The notes beneath the pieces are model-generated. The model had not been told where the DNA came from. It worked only from the letters and a program-made list of their open reading frames with translations, and did not search any database. Below, in pieces: positions 1 through 12,900 of a stretch of 64,000 nt of DNA. Within the stretch, counting starts at the first letter, position 1, and each line of letters opens with the position of its first letter. The position numbers were made by a program, and so were the translations under genes. The DNA is from Arion vulgaris (Eukaryota; Mollusca; Gastropoda; Stylommatophora; Arionidae). Location of the stretch: the NCBI GenBank assembly GCA_020796225.1, contig CM036761.1:39430428-39494427 (forward strand), in the 5' to 3' direction.

Positions 1-2193
1 AATGCCTCATTAATTTCCAAAGGGTTTTCCTATCAATACTGTCAAAAGCCTTCTCATAATCAACAAATCCGATATAAAGTTGGGATTTCCATTCAATACT
101 TTGCTCTATTATTATACGTAATGTGGCTATCTGGTCAGCACAGGATCTATTTGGTCGGAAGCCTGCCTGTTCATCTCTTAGCTTTATATCGATGGCATCT
201 CTCAGTCTCTCCAGGATGACTCTGCTTAGTATTTTCCCAGGTACTGACAACAGCATTATTCCCCTATAGTTTTCACACTTCTGAAGGTCCCCTTTCTTTG
301 GTAGCTTCACCAGGTATCCTTCTCTCCAGTTTGCTGGTATTTCTTCGGTCTCCCAGATTCTGCTAAATAATTTATACAGTATTTCTGTGGATGTGTTTAT
401 GTTGGCTTTAACCGCCTCCGCTGGAATACCATCTGGACGGGCCGCTTTTCCATCTTTTAAAAGTTTAATGGCTTTACTAATCTCCTCCTTGGATGGTTTC
501 TCACAGTTGATGTCCAAGTCAATTTCTGCCGGTTGGATATCTGGGGGTTTGTAGGTGCTGGTCTGTTCAGGAGTTCTTTGAAGTATTCCATCCATCTTTC
601 CATTTGGTCTCTAACATTAGTGATAGTTTCCCCACTACTATTTTTGATCAACCCATTTGATGGTCTGTATTTTCCTGCTAGCTTTCTAGTGATATTGTAA
701 AGATCCCTAAGGTTTCCTTTTCCTGCAGCTACCTCTGCTTCTCTTGCTAGATCTTCTATGTATTGTCTTTTATCTAACTTTATTTGTTTCTTCACTTTCT
801 TGCTAGCTTCTGTGTACTTTTCCTGGGCTATGGCTTTGGCAGTTCTAGTTTGCTATTATTTAAATCTGCTTTCCTCTTTTTCCTTTCTTCTATTTCCTTG
901 AGAGTTTCTGGAGTTATCCATGCCTTATGATTCCGCTCCTTCTTTCCTAATACCTCTGTGCATGTTTCATTCCAAATATTTTTGGCTTGCTGCCAGCATT
1001 CTTCCGCACTCACCTCATCTTCTAATTGCCGCAACACCTCATACTTATTAGAGACTGTGACCGTGAACTGTTCCTTTGTTTCTTGACTTCTGAGGTATCC
1101 TACATTATATTGGTGTCTATGTTCATGGGATGTTATGTATCGCTTAAGCTTCAGTTTAATTTTACTTATCAGCAAGTGGTGATCCGAATCTACATCTGCA
1201 CCCCTTAGGACCCTTACATCTTGTAGAGATGACCTGAATTTCTTGTTTATGCATATGTGGTCAATTTGATTTTCTGTTCTGTGATCTGGTGATACCCAGG
1301 TTGCTTTATGTATTCTTTTATGTGGAAAGACACTTCCACCTATGACGTATTGATTCGCTGCACAGAAATTAGTGAATAGTTCTCCATTTTCGTTCATTAT
1401 TCCTAGTCCGTGTTTCCCCATGATCTCCTCGTAGCCTATGTTGTCCGAACCTATTTTGGCATTGAGGTCACCCATCAGAATTTTGATGTTCCCATTTCTC
1501 TGATTACCTATAGTATTTTGAAGTTTTATGTAAAATTCCTCTTTTACTTTTCCTCTTTATCATTGGTAGGTGCATAACACTGGGTCACATTCAAGAATAC
1601 TTTCTTTTGGTGGTTCTGAATGTTGCTGTGATTATCCTAGGACTCACTGCTTCCCATTTTATTAGTGCATTCTCCGCTTCTTTAGATAGCATTAAAGCCA
1701 CACCTTCACTATGGGGCATTTTCTTCCATATGGCCTGAGAACAGCATTGTTTCTCCTGTGTTTAGACGTTGTTTGCCTGCACCATTCCACCTAGTTTCAC
1801 ATAATCCCAAGATGCCAATCCGTGAAATTTCATCTCATTTACAACCTGTGCTGTCTTTCCCATTTGATACATACTTCTAACATTCCAGGTGCCAATTCTG
1901 GAGCTTTTCCTAGGTGAAAGGAAGATAATCTGCTGTGTAGACTCCTTGCGGCTTTCTCTGCATCGCTTCATACCTCTTCTAGAAGAGCTTCCTTTCCTCT
2001 TGGTTGGCACAGTTTTTATTTTATTTTTATGTGACTTGTTCATGGTTGGTTGGATTTTGTGGCTAAAATTTTCTACTGGATAGGGTAGCCAGCCCTACGC
2101 CAAACCCCACCTTAGTCGCCTCTTACGACATGCCTTGTAGGTCGCAGTGCTGCTACTCTTTGCTCCCCTTTCGGGCCCCGGCAGCACACGGGC
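1..2193 (-). mobile_element. RTE-type non-LTR retrotransposon, copy A (cut by window start)
   Basis: Read on the minus strand, the element starts near 2193 with the head shared by SINE-1 and SINE-2. An ORF follows, beginning MNKSHKNKIKTVPTKRKG. Endonuclease motifs follow: RIGTWNVRSM, GDLNAKIG at 1475 and SDHHLL near 1180. Then come the linker LDKRQYIEDLAREAEVAAGK and the first RT blocks, including a YEKAFDSIDR-like segment at 1-80. Frames are broken at about 1760, 1480, 800 and 460. Similar proteins are often annotated as craniofacial development protein 2-like. The copy is decayed but close to the one at 27150-31073. Confidence 0.9.
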
Positions 2194-3455
2194 GAAAGGA
2201 CAAGCACTAGAGCTAAAAATGGTACTGAAAATTGTGACGTAAAACAAAAGTTCTTGGCAAAGCCTGTTTATATATCACAATAAGAATGATAGAACTGGCC
2301 GAAAAAGAACAACAGAGAGAGAGAAAAATATATAGAATAGCAATGTCTTCAATGTACTAATTTTAACAGGAAATATCAACAATCATAGGTAGATGACCCC
2401 ATAGCACTCTGGGCTGACTCAGTTCCCCCCAGTAGATGAAGCAGGATATACATACTTTCAGTTCCTGTGACTAGCAGGTTAAATACACTCCTCACTCTGT
2501 CCTTCAGTGCCAAGGGCTCACACACAACCATTTGATTCTGACCCCCTTCAAATGCAGTATATAGTTACTTTATCAACTGCCATATTATGCACAATGAATT
2601 TCATCATCATTACATCGTCCCCACATCAAAGGTTTGTTGTAATAGATTTCCAGCCAATGCTGTACCTTGCCTTGATGGTACACTCTGATAAGAGTTTTTC
2701 CTGTCCCCTTCTTGATGTTACCCCCGCCCAACTATCCCCTCCAATATAGTCTTTAACAATGTCTTTGAATACAACCAAAATGCAGTACAATGAATTTAGA
2801 TAAATATTAAGTAAATGATTAGAAATATATATATAAATGTCTGTACACATTAACGCACTATACATGAAATGACTTATGTATTGTTTCTTGAATTAGCTGA
2901 GTGGGTTATACAAACAGCAGTACCCATATTTTCATAATACAGTATATGTAATCCAACAGCAGCTTTGCCCAGAGTTTTTAAATCAATTCCGTTAATCGAT
3001 CTCATTTCCTTCCTCTTGTAGTGTCTAGGTGAAGAATAGGGTACAGGAGCAGACTTTTATATCCTTTGTATATAGTATTCAGGGACTACTCCATGTGTCC
3101 AGTGCTTGCATAGCCGTTCTCTTCCTCTCTTGTTTCCGTTTGCTCTGTATATCATTGCCCATGATATAACATTTGAAGGCAATCATGTTAGATGACCAAA
3201 CCATTTGATCTGTTGCTTCTGGATGAATTCTACTGCTGCTGTTACACTCCATTAGACCTGATTGTATTGTTTAGTTTTCTTGCTGCTTGATACATTGAGT
3301 ATTTTCTTAAAGAATCTCATTTCTGTCATAATTTTTTTGCTGTCATCATCCATGTCTGGCATTGGTAGCAAGGGTTGGGAGAAATACTGCTATTTTTAGG
3401 TCTATTGACAAGTGTTAATCAATAATCATGTTAGTGAAGTGTTAGAGATTACACA
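2194..3455. other. Non-coding interval, probable intron 5 of CYB5R
   Basis: I find no convincing exon here and specifically no minus-strand ITPMLQ-like segment. AT-rich stretches dominate, with a short (TA)n run near 2826. The minus strand at about 3000-3370 has faint LINE-like coding fragments, too weak to name. Confidence 0.5.
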
Positions 3456-3461
3456 GCAGCA

Positions 3462-3716
3462 TTTTCTTCTTAGAATGTTCCATATCAACCACTTGTTAAG
3501 CCACCATTTCTGAGCTGTATGTGATCTGAGCCTAAGGGTGATTGTACATTGTGCCAGTTATGCGGCAACAAGTATGCCAGCGGATCCGATTTCTGCAACA
3601 CTTTTATTTACTAGGTAGCTTCCTAGGCCCCTACCCCAGTCGCTTCTTACAGCATACCTTGTAGGTCGCTGTGGTACTAATCTTTGCACCCCTTGCAGAC
3701 CCGGCAACACACAGGC
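3462..3716 (-). mobile_element. SINE-2 copy with RTE-like head
   Basis: On the minus strand it begins near 3716 (cgcctgtgtgttgccgggtc). It keeps the head core with ttgtaggtcgc on the plus strand and the body with acttgttaagccacc, and ends in gaagaa. The same element, better preserved, is at 48062-48296. It lies in intron 5 of the reductase gene. Confidence 0.8.
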
Positions 3717-3898
3717 GAGGGCACAGCAGTCTTCCACTTCTCAGAGTGATAGGTACTCAATTTCAGTTGCATTACTGGAAGCATACTTAAACAATAAAGC
3801 AAACCAGGTCTCTTAGAATGGGATGCAAGAGCTCTAGCCATTTGACTACAAAGGTGTTCAGCATAAAAACAAATTGACAAAACTAAATCACACTTCAC

Positions 3899-3982
3899 CT
3901 GTTCCTCCAGCAATCATTCCAATCTTTGATGCCTTCTTTATTTGTGGTTCAGCTTTCTTGTCTAGTCTGATCTTGAGTGTAC
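3899..3982 (-). CDS. CYB5R3: CYB5R coding exon 5: start of NADH-binding domain
   Basis: The exon is 84 bp and encodes [20 protein letters not shown] followed by [15 protein letters not shown](IT) is the glycine-rich NADH-binding turn. The acceptor is CATTAG and the donor GTGAAG, leaving one base of the last glycine codon. The expected next segment (ITPMLQ and onward) was not found between 1 and 3898. Confidence 0.94.
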
Positions 3983-6900
3983 CTAATGGAATTTAGATAA
4001 TTTTAAATATTTATAATTTTTTTCCCACAAAAATTAATGTGAACTAATGAATAAATTCTTGACCAAACAAAAATGACAACTTTTCTGCTATTTTAAACAG
4101 TACTATCAGTTCTATAAAATTTGATCAATAACATCAAACTTCTCATTACTGCAGTAGTTGTATTACATACACAAAATACAAGTATTTTGTTTGCAGTCTG
4201 CTGGGAAAAATATAGATACATTTTTAGAATATGACACCTGTGTATTGCCAGGCACACTGGGAGGAGGAGGAGGAGGAGAGGAGAGAAAGAGGAGAGATAG
4301 AAATAGAATAGTAACACTGCGACCTACAAGACATATCATAAGAAGCAAATAAGGTAGGGGCCTAGGGAAGCTACCCTAGTAAATAAAAAGCGTAGCAGAA
4401 ATCTATGTTCTGGCCTACTTGTAGGTGCATAACTGGCACAACATACAATTGCTCTTAGACTGAGATCACATACAAATCACAATGAGTGGTTAACAAGTGG
4501 TCGATATGGAGAGTTCGAAGAAGAATATGACCAGTTCACACATATACACTAATACTATTTTTGCATGTCCTACAACGGGTAGTGATTGCATAAACATACA
4601 ACCAATGTGTTTGTTGTATTTCATTTGATTTTTCTAGAACTTGCTCAACAGCTTCAAGTTGATTTGTAATAATGTTGGATGCTTCTGACTTTCTCAAAAT
4701 GAAGAGTTTAATTTTTCAGGTACTGTATAGTGCGGCTTTACAGACCATCAACATGGACTTCCATTTCAAAAGCATAGTTTCTGATGAAACTACATTCAAT
4801 GAGACTTATTTTGGTATGTGAACTTTGTACACTTAAGATTAAGCAAAGATGCCGAGCCTAATCTAGTGAAAAAGCAATTACAATGGAACATCTCCATTAC
4901 ATGTTTCCAGAAGACAGCTGGATAAGAATTTACAGATGGATCGGCAATGGAGGCAACCATGAATGGTGGAGCAGGAGTGTACATTAGGCACCCAGATGCT
5001 ACCACTGTGTCTCTAGCAGCTCCTACTGGAAGAATATGTTCCAACTACAAAGCAGAACTCATAGCCCTTCTGATGGCAGCACAGCACATGAATAAGCTGC
5101 AAGCAAGATGGTATTTCTTACAGACTCATTGTCAGCTATACAAGCCCTGGAGGCTAAATCCACTGACAGCACAGTACAAAAACTACAAAGAGAACTTGCT
5201 CAGCTTTCAGAAAAGGCAGAAATTCACTTGCAGTGGATTCCATCTCACTGTGGCATTGCAGGCAATGAGAGTGCTGATGTCTTAGCTAAGGAGGGCAGTG
5301 CCAAAGAGCAAATTTACCAACCCTTGTCTTTTCAAGAGGTCAAAACCCTCATACAGAGAAAATCTGCAGTAGACTGGAAGACAAACACTGGATATGATTA
5401 TGGAAAAGACTCCCTCAAAGACCTAAGCAGAACAGACCAGGCCATTATATTTCACTACGCACCGGACACTGCAGACTCAACAAACACTTATACAGACTAG
5501 GAATAAGTCAAACAGCTCTCTGCCAGTGTCAGCAGGCAGAACAGACACCAGAGCATATCCTGCAAGACTGTCCTCTCTCGTGTGAGCTGAGAAGCAACAT
5601 GTGGCCACACCCAGTCGACCTGAAAACTAAGCTTTGGGAAACCTGACAGACCTGAAGCTGTCTGCCCAGTTTGTGGTCCACAGTAAATTAAGCGCATGAC
5701 CAGAGATCGCTGAAGAAGAAGAAGAAGTACACTTAAGATTAACTTTACCTTTGTGATAAATTGATCATGCACAAGGATGCAACCTCCTGAGACTGGAAGA
5801 ATTTAACATCGAACGTGACATGAGTTTGCATAGATATTTGTCAGGACAGATGAGATGTGTATATAACCAAAGAGCAATGGGAAATATAAGCATAAATACC
5901 TTCAGCGTATACTACGTGACTCAATGAATACGCTAAAGAAAATTAAAGCTGACTGCATGAGGTAGGAAAGGCTGGTACATTTTGTACCTGCGCATGCGGG
6001 AGTACAAGGCAATCAGTATGCAGATCACCTGGCTGATATAGCAATAGTCAAGGAAGGACAGTCAATGGATAGTGCAAACATCAATGCCATAATAGAAACA
6101 TGCCGTATAGATGACTTTGAAAACATTTACAAATCTGCAATCTTATCTAGAGTGAAGGAGATGGGGACTTCTTCTTCTTCAGCGATCTCTGGTCATGCGC
6201 TTAATTTACTGTGGACCACAAACTGGGCAGTCAGCTTCAGGTCTGAGAGGTTTCCCCAAAGCTTAGTTTTCAGGTCGACTGGGTGTGGCCACATGTTGCT
6301 TCTCAGCTCACACAGGAGAGGACAGTCTTGCAGGATATGCTCTGGTGTCTGTTCTGCCTGCTGACACTGGCAGAGAGCTGTTTGACTTATTCTAGTCTAT
6401 ATAAGTGTTTGTTGAGTCTGCAGTGTCCGGTGCGTAGTGTCGAAATATAATGACCTGGTCTGTTCTGCTTAGGTCTTTGGGGAGTCTTTTCCATAATCAT
6501 ATCCAGTGTTTGTCTTGAGATGGGGACAAAAATGGAAATGTCCAAACACTTTAGTAGAGGCATGATTAGTTGTTATGTACTGTTAAAGCTATTGGAAGGA
6601 GATTGTAGCACATATGGACCTGCCTGAGTGCTTTGCGATGATAGTTACAATCACCTTCACAATATGCTGAAAGGGACTGAGCAACTAATGGTCTACCCAG
6701 AATGCAACATCAGTTCTGTTAATCAACTAATGATGCAGAATGTTTAGAAAATAACATTTTGATATAAAGAATACACATTTTTGAGGATTTTTTATCCAAA
6801 TATTCAGCTCATCTGCTATCAAATGACATACATATCCAGAGTTATAACCAATGTAAAACTCATTTGAAAAGCGGTGATTTGTTTCAAAACAGAAATCATC

Positions 6901-9900
6901 AGCAACAGCTCTTATTTACTCAAAGCGAAACATCAGTCAACAACTACAGTTGCAAATCTTCTTGCAGGATAACTGTGCCAAAGCAATTATGTGCAATTTC
7001 ACTAGTTGTTTGAGCGGTTTGCAGTTGACCATTAATGCATGCATAGTAAAGTTCATTGGTTCTATTCTATCTTCCTCAACAATATTCATACAGTGCTTTA
7101 TTGAAATAGTAATCTTACAACTTGACACTCCCTGACTTACTAAATATCAATCAAGTGCCATGCCTGCCGGCGTAGGCGATCATGTCTCTCCACAACTCTC
7201 TCTGCTTGGCGCATGTAATCAGTGCTGATGCCGATCTTGTGTCGAACCATGTCAGGCCATCCAACATCTCCTCTGTCTTCCCTATCTCTTTCCCTGAATT
7301 TTACCTGTTGTCACCAAATGTTCTAAACCTTCTTTTCGCATTATATGCCAGAAGACCCTTGAATGTCGGATTCCTATTTGTTTGATAAGGTTACTACAAA
7401 AAATAGTGCTTTCCATAAAAATTAAGAATTTAATTTTAAAATATTTGTATTCCTTGGAATGATTTATGATGTTGGAGACTCAACTCACAAAAATCCTGTT
7501 ACTAACATAATTTTTTGTTGTTGGGAGAATTATCATATTTTACAAAGCAAATAGAATGTAATAATAGTGTGGATGATTTGAAAATGCTAATCAAGCAGAA
7601 CTTTTCACTTCTTTATGGCAAATATTGCAGAATGAAAACAGAACACAAACTAAATTTTACTCAGAAATGGTTTCCAACTTTTTGTTTTATTTGTTAAAGA
7701 TTAAAGAAAATAGATATCAATGTCAGAAAAGACTGACATTTTTTTTAGCAAAGAATAGTCTTGCTGATAAAACTAAGGTAATAGATGATGAAATACCTGG
7801 CCCCACATACTGCAACAAGCCATTGGGGCCTCTGACATCGATGTAGTCTCCTATGTCCAGGTTTTCCAAGTATTGAGACATTTTACCTCCATCTGGGAAC
7901 CTTGGATTAACATTCTTGAAGTAGACCTGTCAATAAATATGTAATCATATTCTATATAAAGCCTCATGCAGTTTCCAGCTTATCGAAGAATAGAACTACT
8001 GGTTCCACTTGTATTCGTAAAAGTAGGATAAGAGGGCCTGGAAATCCAAGTGTCAAAAAAGCAACAGAAACCACACAAATTGCTTATGAATATGTAGTGG
8101 ACATTTTTTATCTCTGCCTTATCCTTCCTTTCGCTTGCTTGAAATATTGCCTATATATTTAATGCTGTCTGGAATATAAACATCAGTCTTGGGTAGGCTA
8201 GTGAGTTTGCCTCAGTATATCATATTTGGGGCAGTCTGGAGTATCTGTTAACATGTACTTATGGTTGAAATGGCAATCTTGAATTGTTTATACTTCTTCT
8301 TCCAACGTTTTCAGACATCGATTTGTATACTTTTAAAGTAGTTAGTGGTCAACCGAGTCCATGTACATCTCCGTATAGCTTGTCTTGGACTGATATGGGA
8401 TTGGCCATGTGTTTTCTCTCTGTTCTATGTTGGACATTCTTGCAGTATGTGTGTCTCTGTCATCTTGCTGGTGCCACATGTACATATGTCAGTTGGGCCT
8501 ATTTTATACTTGTTAAACAGATGGTACCTCAGTCTATTGTGCCCTGTTCGTAAACGAAAAATGACAACCTGTTCTCTCTACTTAGTTGGTGGTAAGCATC
8601 GTCCTTTTCATGCCCTGGGTGATCTCTCAGCCATTTTTATCCGTACTTTTGCTTCCTCATATGTCATACTGGTGTCTGTCTGTGGTAGCCTGCTTCCTGC
8701 CAATATGTCCGAAGTCTCATTGCCAGGTATTCCGCAGTGAGATGGTATCCCCTGTATTACCACTCTAGAGAAGATGTTGCATACTTGGTGTAGTGATGCT
8801 TGCAGTTCCTTCAAGTTGTTATCGTCTTGATTTTTAGAGCAGTAATTACTGACAGGGCATCAGTAAGAAATACCAAGTTTTCATTTACTTGTTCCTCTGA
8901 CACTATGGCTTCTGCGCGCTTTTAGGCCTCTGCCCTGTAATTGCTGGAGAACCTTCCTGTCGCTAATTTTAGCTTCCTGTGTTTCATGTCACTGAGCACT
9001 ATGAGGGCTCCTCCTCCTCCATTTTCAGTTGCATTTGCTGCAGACCCATCTGTGTATACATGGGTCCACCTGCTGTTAGGAAAGTGTTCCTTTAGGTACT
9101 CGGTGGCAAGGAATTTTCTTTCTTCACTTTGTTGGTTTTTGCCTGCTATCCCTGTGATGTTCTCATTCAGCTCTGGAATTTTGTATCATTCCATATCTGT
9201 CTTGTGTTGGTATATTTTAGTGGTTTGGGAGTAACTTCAGCACATGATGGTTGTTTGCTCATCATCATCATCTTGGTTGTCACTGCAAAGTTGGTTCGTT
9301 TTAGTCTGCCCCTTCCTAGCCTATTCATTCTGTGGTACATTGGGTGATCTTCTAGTCTCTTGAACTTTTCTGCTTGTTTTAGTGTTCTGTTGTCTCTTAT
9401 ATCCTCCATTGGTTGTAGTCCGGTGGTCTTCTCCATTTCCTGTATTGGAGTAGATCTCATTCCCCTGTAATAATTCTCATAGCTTGGTTCTGAACACGGT
9501 TGATTTTATTGAAGTTGGATTGGGCTACAGTTGCCCATGCAGAGATTCCATAGTCCAGTGTCTGGCGAACATATCCCATATAAAGCTTCTTTAAAACACT
9601 GTTATCTGCCCCCAGGTTGTGCCAGCTAGTTTTTCATGATTGCCATCCTGGATTTTGCTCGGGTTTTGTGTTTTTCAATCTGAGCATTCCATGTCATGCG
9701 CTGGTCGAAGGTGATTCCAAGGTATGTGGGGTTTTCTCTGGGAGCAATATATGGTTATTTAGTAGGAGCTTTGGACTTTGTTGATAGGGATAAAATCGTA
9801 TATGTCGTTTTTTTTCATTGGCTTTGATCAGCCATGTATTGGACCATTGGTCTTGGGATGTGAGTGCCTGTTGTATTCTGCTTGTTGCAGCGGTAATGCG

Positions 9901-12900
9901 CTCCTCTGATGTCCACAGGGCCAGATCATCTGCATACAGGGCGTGGTGGATCCTTCTGGGTATGTTCTCGGTTATGTCATTGATGTATATGAGGAACAGT
10001 GTTGGCGACAGTACTCCACCCTGAGGAACTCCTTGTTCTAGTGTTGTTTTCCTGCTGGTGAACTCTTGCACTTTAGCAGTTCTTTTTTTCTAGATACTGT
10101 GATATCCATTTGTACATTCGTCCTGCTACTTGGTTTCTGCGAAACTTCACTTTTAGGCCAGCCTTCCACACTTTATCAAAAGCCTTCTCCAGATCTACCC
10201 ATACTGCTAGCATTTGTTTTCCCCCTTGAAAAGCATCCTTTATCTCCTGGGCGATGTATGTCACTTGATCTGTAGATCTGTGTTTTTGGAAGCCTGCTTG
10301 TTGGGGGAGTAGTAAGCCCTTTTCTTCCAGATGCCACATTAGTCTGGTGTTGATCATGCGGAATTGTGTATACAAGTCGACTGTGTCCTGTTGTGAGACG
10401 CAGAATGACAACTTGTGTGTTTTTCGGCACGAGAGTACCGTGATTATGATGATTCTAGAGTAAAGTATCCCATCTACACACCATATGGTAAATCAGGGAA
10501 ACATGGTGTTCCCATGACCATACATTTCTTGACCAATGGCTTAATATGAGTGATGTGGTCAACATCTGCCTTTACTTTCTAGAATTGTTTTAGTACCAAA
10601 TCCACTAGGCTAGATCAATCTGAGAGGTGTATGCGGTTGAAAATCCCACCTTAACTGGGGATCGACCCATGATAACCCATCTAGAAAAACAGTGCACTAA
10701 CCAATGTACATCATGGCTCTTAATCACATTCTATGACTTGTAATCATATTCTATGGAATGTAATCATATTCTGCACAGAAGCATGAAATGATTACTAATC
10801 CCAATGCCTGTAGAGAAATATACATTTTCTTTGCTGAACACACATTTATAAAATCCGAACTTCCAGTAAAACAATTTACATGAAACAGAATATAAGATGC
10901 CATGATACTATTAAGAAGGAACACATTTATCATTAAGATATTTTAAAGGCATGGTCTTTGTACAGTAGATAAAGTAAGAGTCAATATAATCAAACATACA
11001 GTTAATTTGAACCAACAGGGAATAAATGAAACACATTTTATGGAACAAAAGTACAACTTACAAACACATTCAGATACCACTACATAGCATTGAGCAGAAG
11101 AGCTGGATCATTGAAGAAGAAGGAACTTGCAGGGGAAGAGAGGATGGGGAGGCTAAATAAATTCCTTGCGAAAAACAACAGAAGAGGTCTTGTCTCAAGG
11201 ACAGAGCTGAAAAAAAGTGATTAAGAATATATTTCAGTGGAGAGCAATAGTTGCAGGTATTAGTTCCACTGTGATCATAAAGGTTTAGTAGCAGTAACAC
11301 ATGCAGAAGTGAGGAAAACAATATATCAAGATTGCATTTCTATTTTTAAAAAAAAATATGTACTATAATAACTGGTACGGACTTGGAAACGAAACTGATA
11401 TTTTGTCAAGACGATTCAGGCTTTACTGGAGATTTTATCTAAAATTTAAATAAATATTTTAACAAAGTGAAAATTGCAGTCATTAAAATAAAATGTTGGG
11501 AGAATGCTTCTTCCCAAAGACAGGAGATTAAATGTGTAATTCTAATTATATTGCTAGCTTGAGAAGATTTGGATTGTTTGTAATGTCGTTTACCTTGACA
11601 ACTAAGTCCACGAACCCCTTGTCATCATCACTTGACACTGGAGTGTATGGCCGGATCACAAGCTGGCCATCAATACGAGCTGTTAGGTATATATGCTGAC
11701 CTAAAACAGGAAAATCAAGATATTAAACTCATCTACCATATCCGGATAAAAGAGTTCAATTATGTCAAATCTCAATGCAGGTATTTAATTGAGCAGTTAG
11801 ATCAGTCCTGGAAAATGCATCATCATCATGGACATCAGTAGTCCACTCAAACAAAGTGATACTGAAAATCAGTGTCTGCACACTATTTTGGGAGCTATCA
11901 AACCCATCCCATTGCAAAAATGGAAAAGGCACAGAACTTCTAGCCCTTGGACGACAGAAGGAGAAAAGTTATTCTCATGCTGAAAAGATCAAAAGGATAC
12001 CTCTACCATATACCGATGTAAAAATGGCAGCTGGAAAAAAAAAATGACTAAAGCGCACAAGTCTAATCCACAAAGCTAAGGAAATAGTCATACTCAGAAC
12101 TATTAAATCATAACTCCATACAAGAAAAATTACATAATGACCGCTGGGAACAAGAAGCGGTAACACTAATTTTGTCTACCTCAATCCCTAAATTGTCAAA
12201 TAATGGCGCAGAGCATAATCTAGTGAAGAATCCAAAGGATTGATTTCATTGCACTGGGTTCCCCATATGACTCAGATAGCATTGCACAAAGCACAAACTC
12301 TATAGTTCCTGCAACAATCCTAGGGATCGCATGAAAAAATTGCATGTGACTCGATCAGGAATCTAGTGAAGAAAGAAATCACAATGGAACATCTTCACTA
12401 CATGTTTCCAGAAGACAGTTGGACAAGATGTTACACAGGCAATGGAGACAACCATAAATGGTGAAGCGGTAGCTTATATTAAGTACCTAGGTGTCACTAC
12501 TATGTCTGTGGCAGCACTTCCTGGACAAATATGTTCCAACTACAAAGCAGAACTCTTAGCCTTCGTGATTGCAGCACAGCACATGAATAAGCTGCAGGCA
12601 CCTTTACTACAAGTGAAGCTGCTGCCCTGAGAGCACTTCTATAAATATGCAGTCTTGTATAGTCTGTTGAAAGTGACAGATATTAAAGCAGTTACATACT
12701 TTATCTATGGTGAAAATGTCACATCTCACCAAATTGTAAAGCCAAGTACTTTCTTTTACAGCTGAGGGACTGAGAGCACTTCTATAAATATGCAGACTCA
12801 TACAGCCTGCTGAAAGTTACAATTTTACAGCAGTTACATACTTTAGCAAAAATGTCAAACTTTCTCCTCAAATTATAGGCCAAGTACTTTCTTTTACAGC

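Noticed and set aside
3677..3913. 78-codon minus frame starting [12 protein letters not shown]
   Set aside because: It reads through the donor site of CYB5R exon 5 in a different frame and into a SINE; not a gene.
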